A DNA stretch of 64,000 nt from Hanleya hanleyi (taxonomy: Eukaryota > Mollusca > Polyplacophora > Lepidopleurida > Hanleyidae). This document shows positions 63,417-64,000 of the stretch, piece after piece (position 1 is the stretch's first letter; each line of letters opens with the position of its first letter). The stretch is taken from NCBI GenBank assembly GCA_036873755.1, contig JAVTVY010057082.1, positions 186,001 through 250,000 on the forward strand, given 5' to 3'. Both the position numbers and the translations under genes were made by a program. The notes beneath the pieces were generated by a model. That model did not search any database. It was not told the DNA's origin and worked only from the letters and a program-made list of their open reading frames with translations.

Positions 63417-63507
63417 CTGTGAATGCACAAAAAAAGAAATGGGCATTCTGAGAACTTGTATGCCTCCCCCTGCAGTATCAGTGAAGTAACATAACTGAAT
63501 GAAGGCA

Positions 63508-64000
63508 GATTTTAAGGTGTTTGTTCAGTTCAATAGAGACTATAAAGAAGGAGCATCATTATCTGTTCTTGAAATATAGATGGGAAAAAATCAGTGGAGA
63601 CCAACTCAGGGTAATTAAACATATCTACAAAGTTTCGGAAGCATCCAGTGAAAATTGTGACACACGTTGATTACACAACAATGTGCTCTATATACTGGAA
63701 TTGAAGTAGAAAATCGGTAAAGTCCAAAATGTCATAAATATTACAAAATTAATATTTCATATCGTAAACATGATATGCATGTCCCCAAAACATATTCAAT
63801 ATGTGTATGTATACTGGAATACATGCAGAAAATCGGCTAACTCATAAAAGTTCAAAACATCAAAAATATGGCAAAAATCAATATTCATCTCATAAATACA
63901 TGTTGAAACCATGTTGAACATGCCTATGAAGTTTCAGAAGCATATGATGAAAACTGTGTGAGTAGTTGATTACACAAGGTAAGTGTGATGGACGGCCAGA
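63508..64000 (+). repeat. modular dispersed repeat, copy B
   Basis: It matches 13764-14220 in order: GGCAGATTTTAAGG, GTTCAATA, TGTTCTTGAAA, CTCATAAATA, ATATTTCAT. It ends GTGATGGACGGCCAGA at the window edge, the same position where the other copy turns into the CAGA microsatellite. Confidence 0.65.

Overview
This looks like AT-rich animal nuclear DNA. The evidence is short coding exons with GT/AG splice sites separated by repeat-filled introns, a tRNA-derived SINE, a LINE 3' remnant, DIRS-like retroelements, many small inverted-repeat elements and minisatellites. The repeat types (modular elements ending in GGACGGACAGACGG-like tails, TGACCTTGACCT-rich repeats, GAGTGAGTGAATA-type repeats) resemble those of marine molluscs, most likely a bivalve. 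That taxonomic call is an inference from repeat style. No prokaryotic operon, rRNA, functional tRNA or CRISPR array was seen.

One protein-coding gene dominates. It lies on the minus strand from beyond the right edge to a stop codon at 7937-7939. I reconstructed 33 consecutive coding exons from splice sites and frame. The joined frame stays open across all 32 junctions and gives about 1,661 residues without the N-terminus. Almost the whole product is predicted alpha-helical coiled coil, ending in a Ser/Pro/Asn-rich non-helical tail. It resembles large centrosomal, ciliary-rootlet or Golgi coiled-coil scaffolds, but I could not assign a family.

Layout: 1-3675 is the right part of a decayed DIRS-like retroelement on the minus strand. 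Next, 3676-7470 is non-genic and holds a very clean 254-bp MITE (6370-6623). From 7477 to 12703 are the last six visible exons (28-33) and the likely 3' UTR. From 12704 to 22535 are two long introns around one exon; they hold a CAGA/CCAG microsatellite, modular repeats and a 3.4-kb composite with roughly 400-bp inverted arms. From 22536 to 28960 are exons 20-26, with a LINE tail against one splice donor. From 28961 to 31551 an intron contains an internally deleted DIRS-like element with both inverted ends and an internal complementary region. From 31552 to 38804 are exons 14-19; here a 52-bp minisatellite has copied the 3' end of exon 15 and its 5' splice site about 25 times. From 38805 to 63416 are exons 1-13 with several MITEs, SINE-like insertions carrying target-site duplications, and 34-, 45- and 23-bp minisatellites. 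The right edge is another modular repeat.

The strongest unexpected features are the splice-donor minisatellite (36836-38143), the complete DIRS-type end structure (29826-31497), the long inverted-arm composite (19010-22422), and several repeats whose boundaries lie within a few bases of a 5' splice site of this gene.
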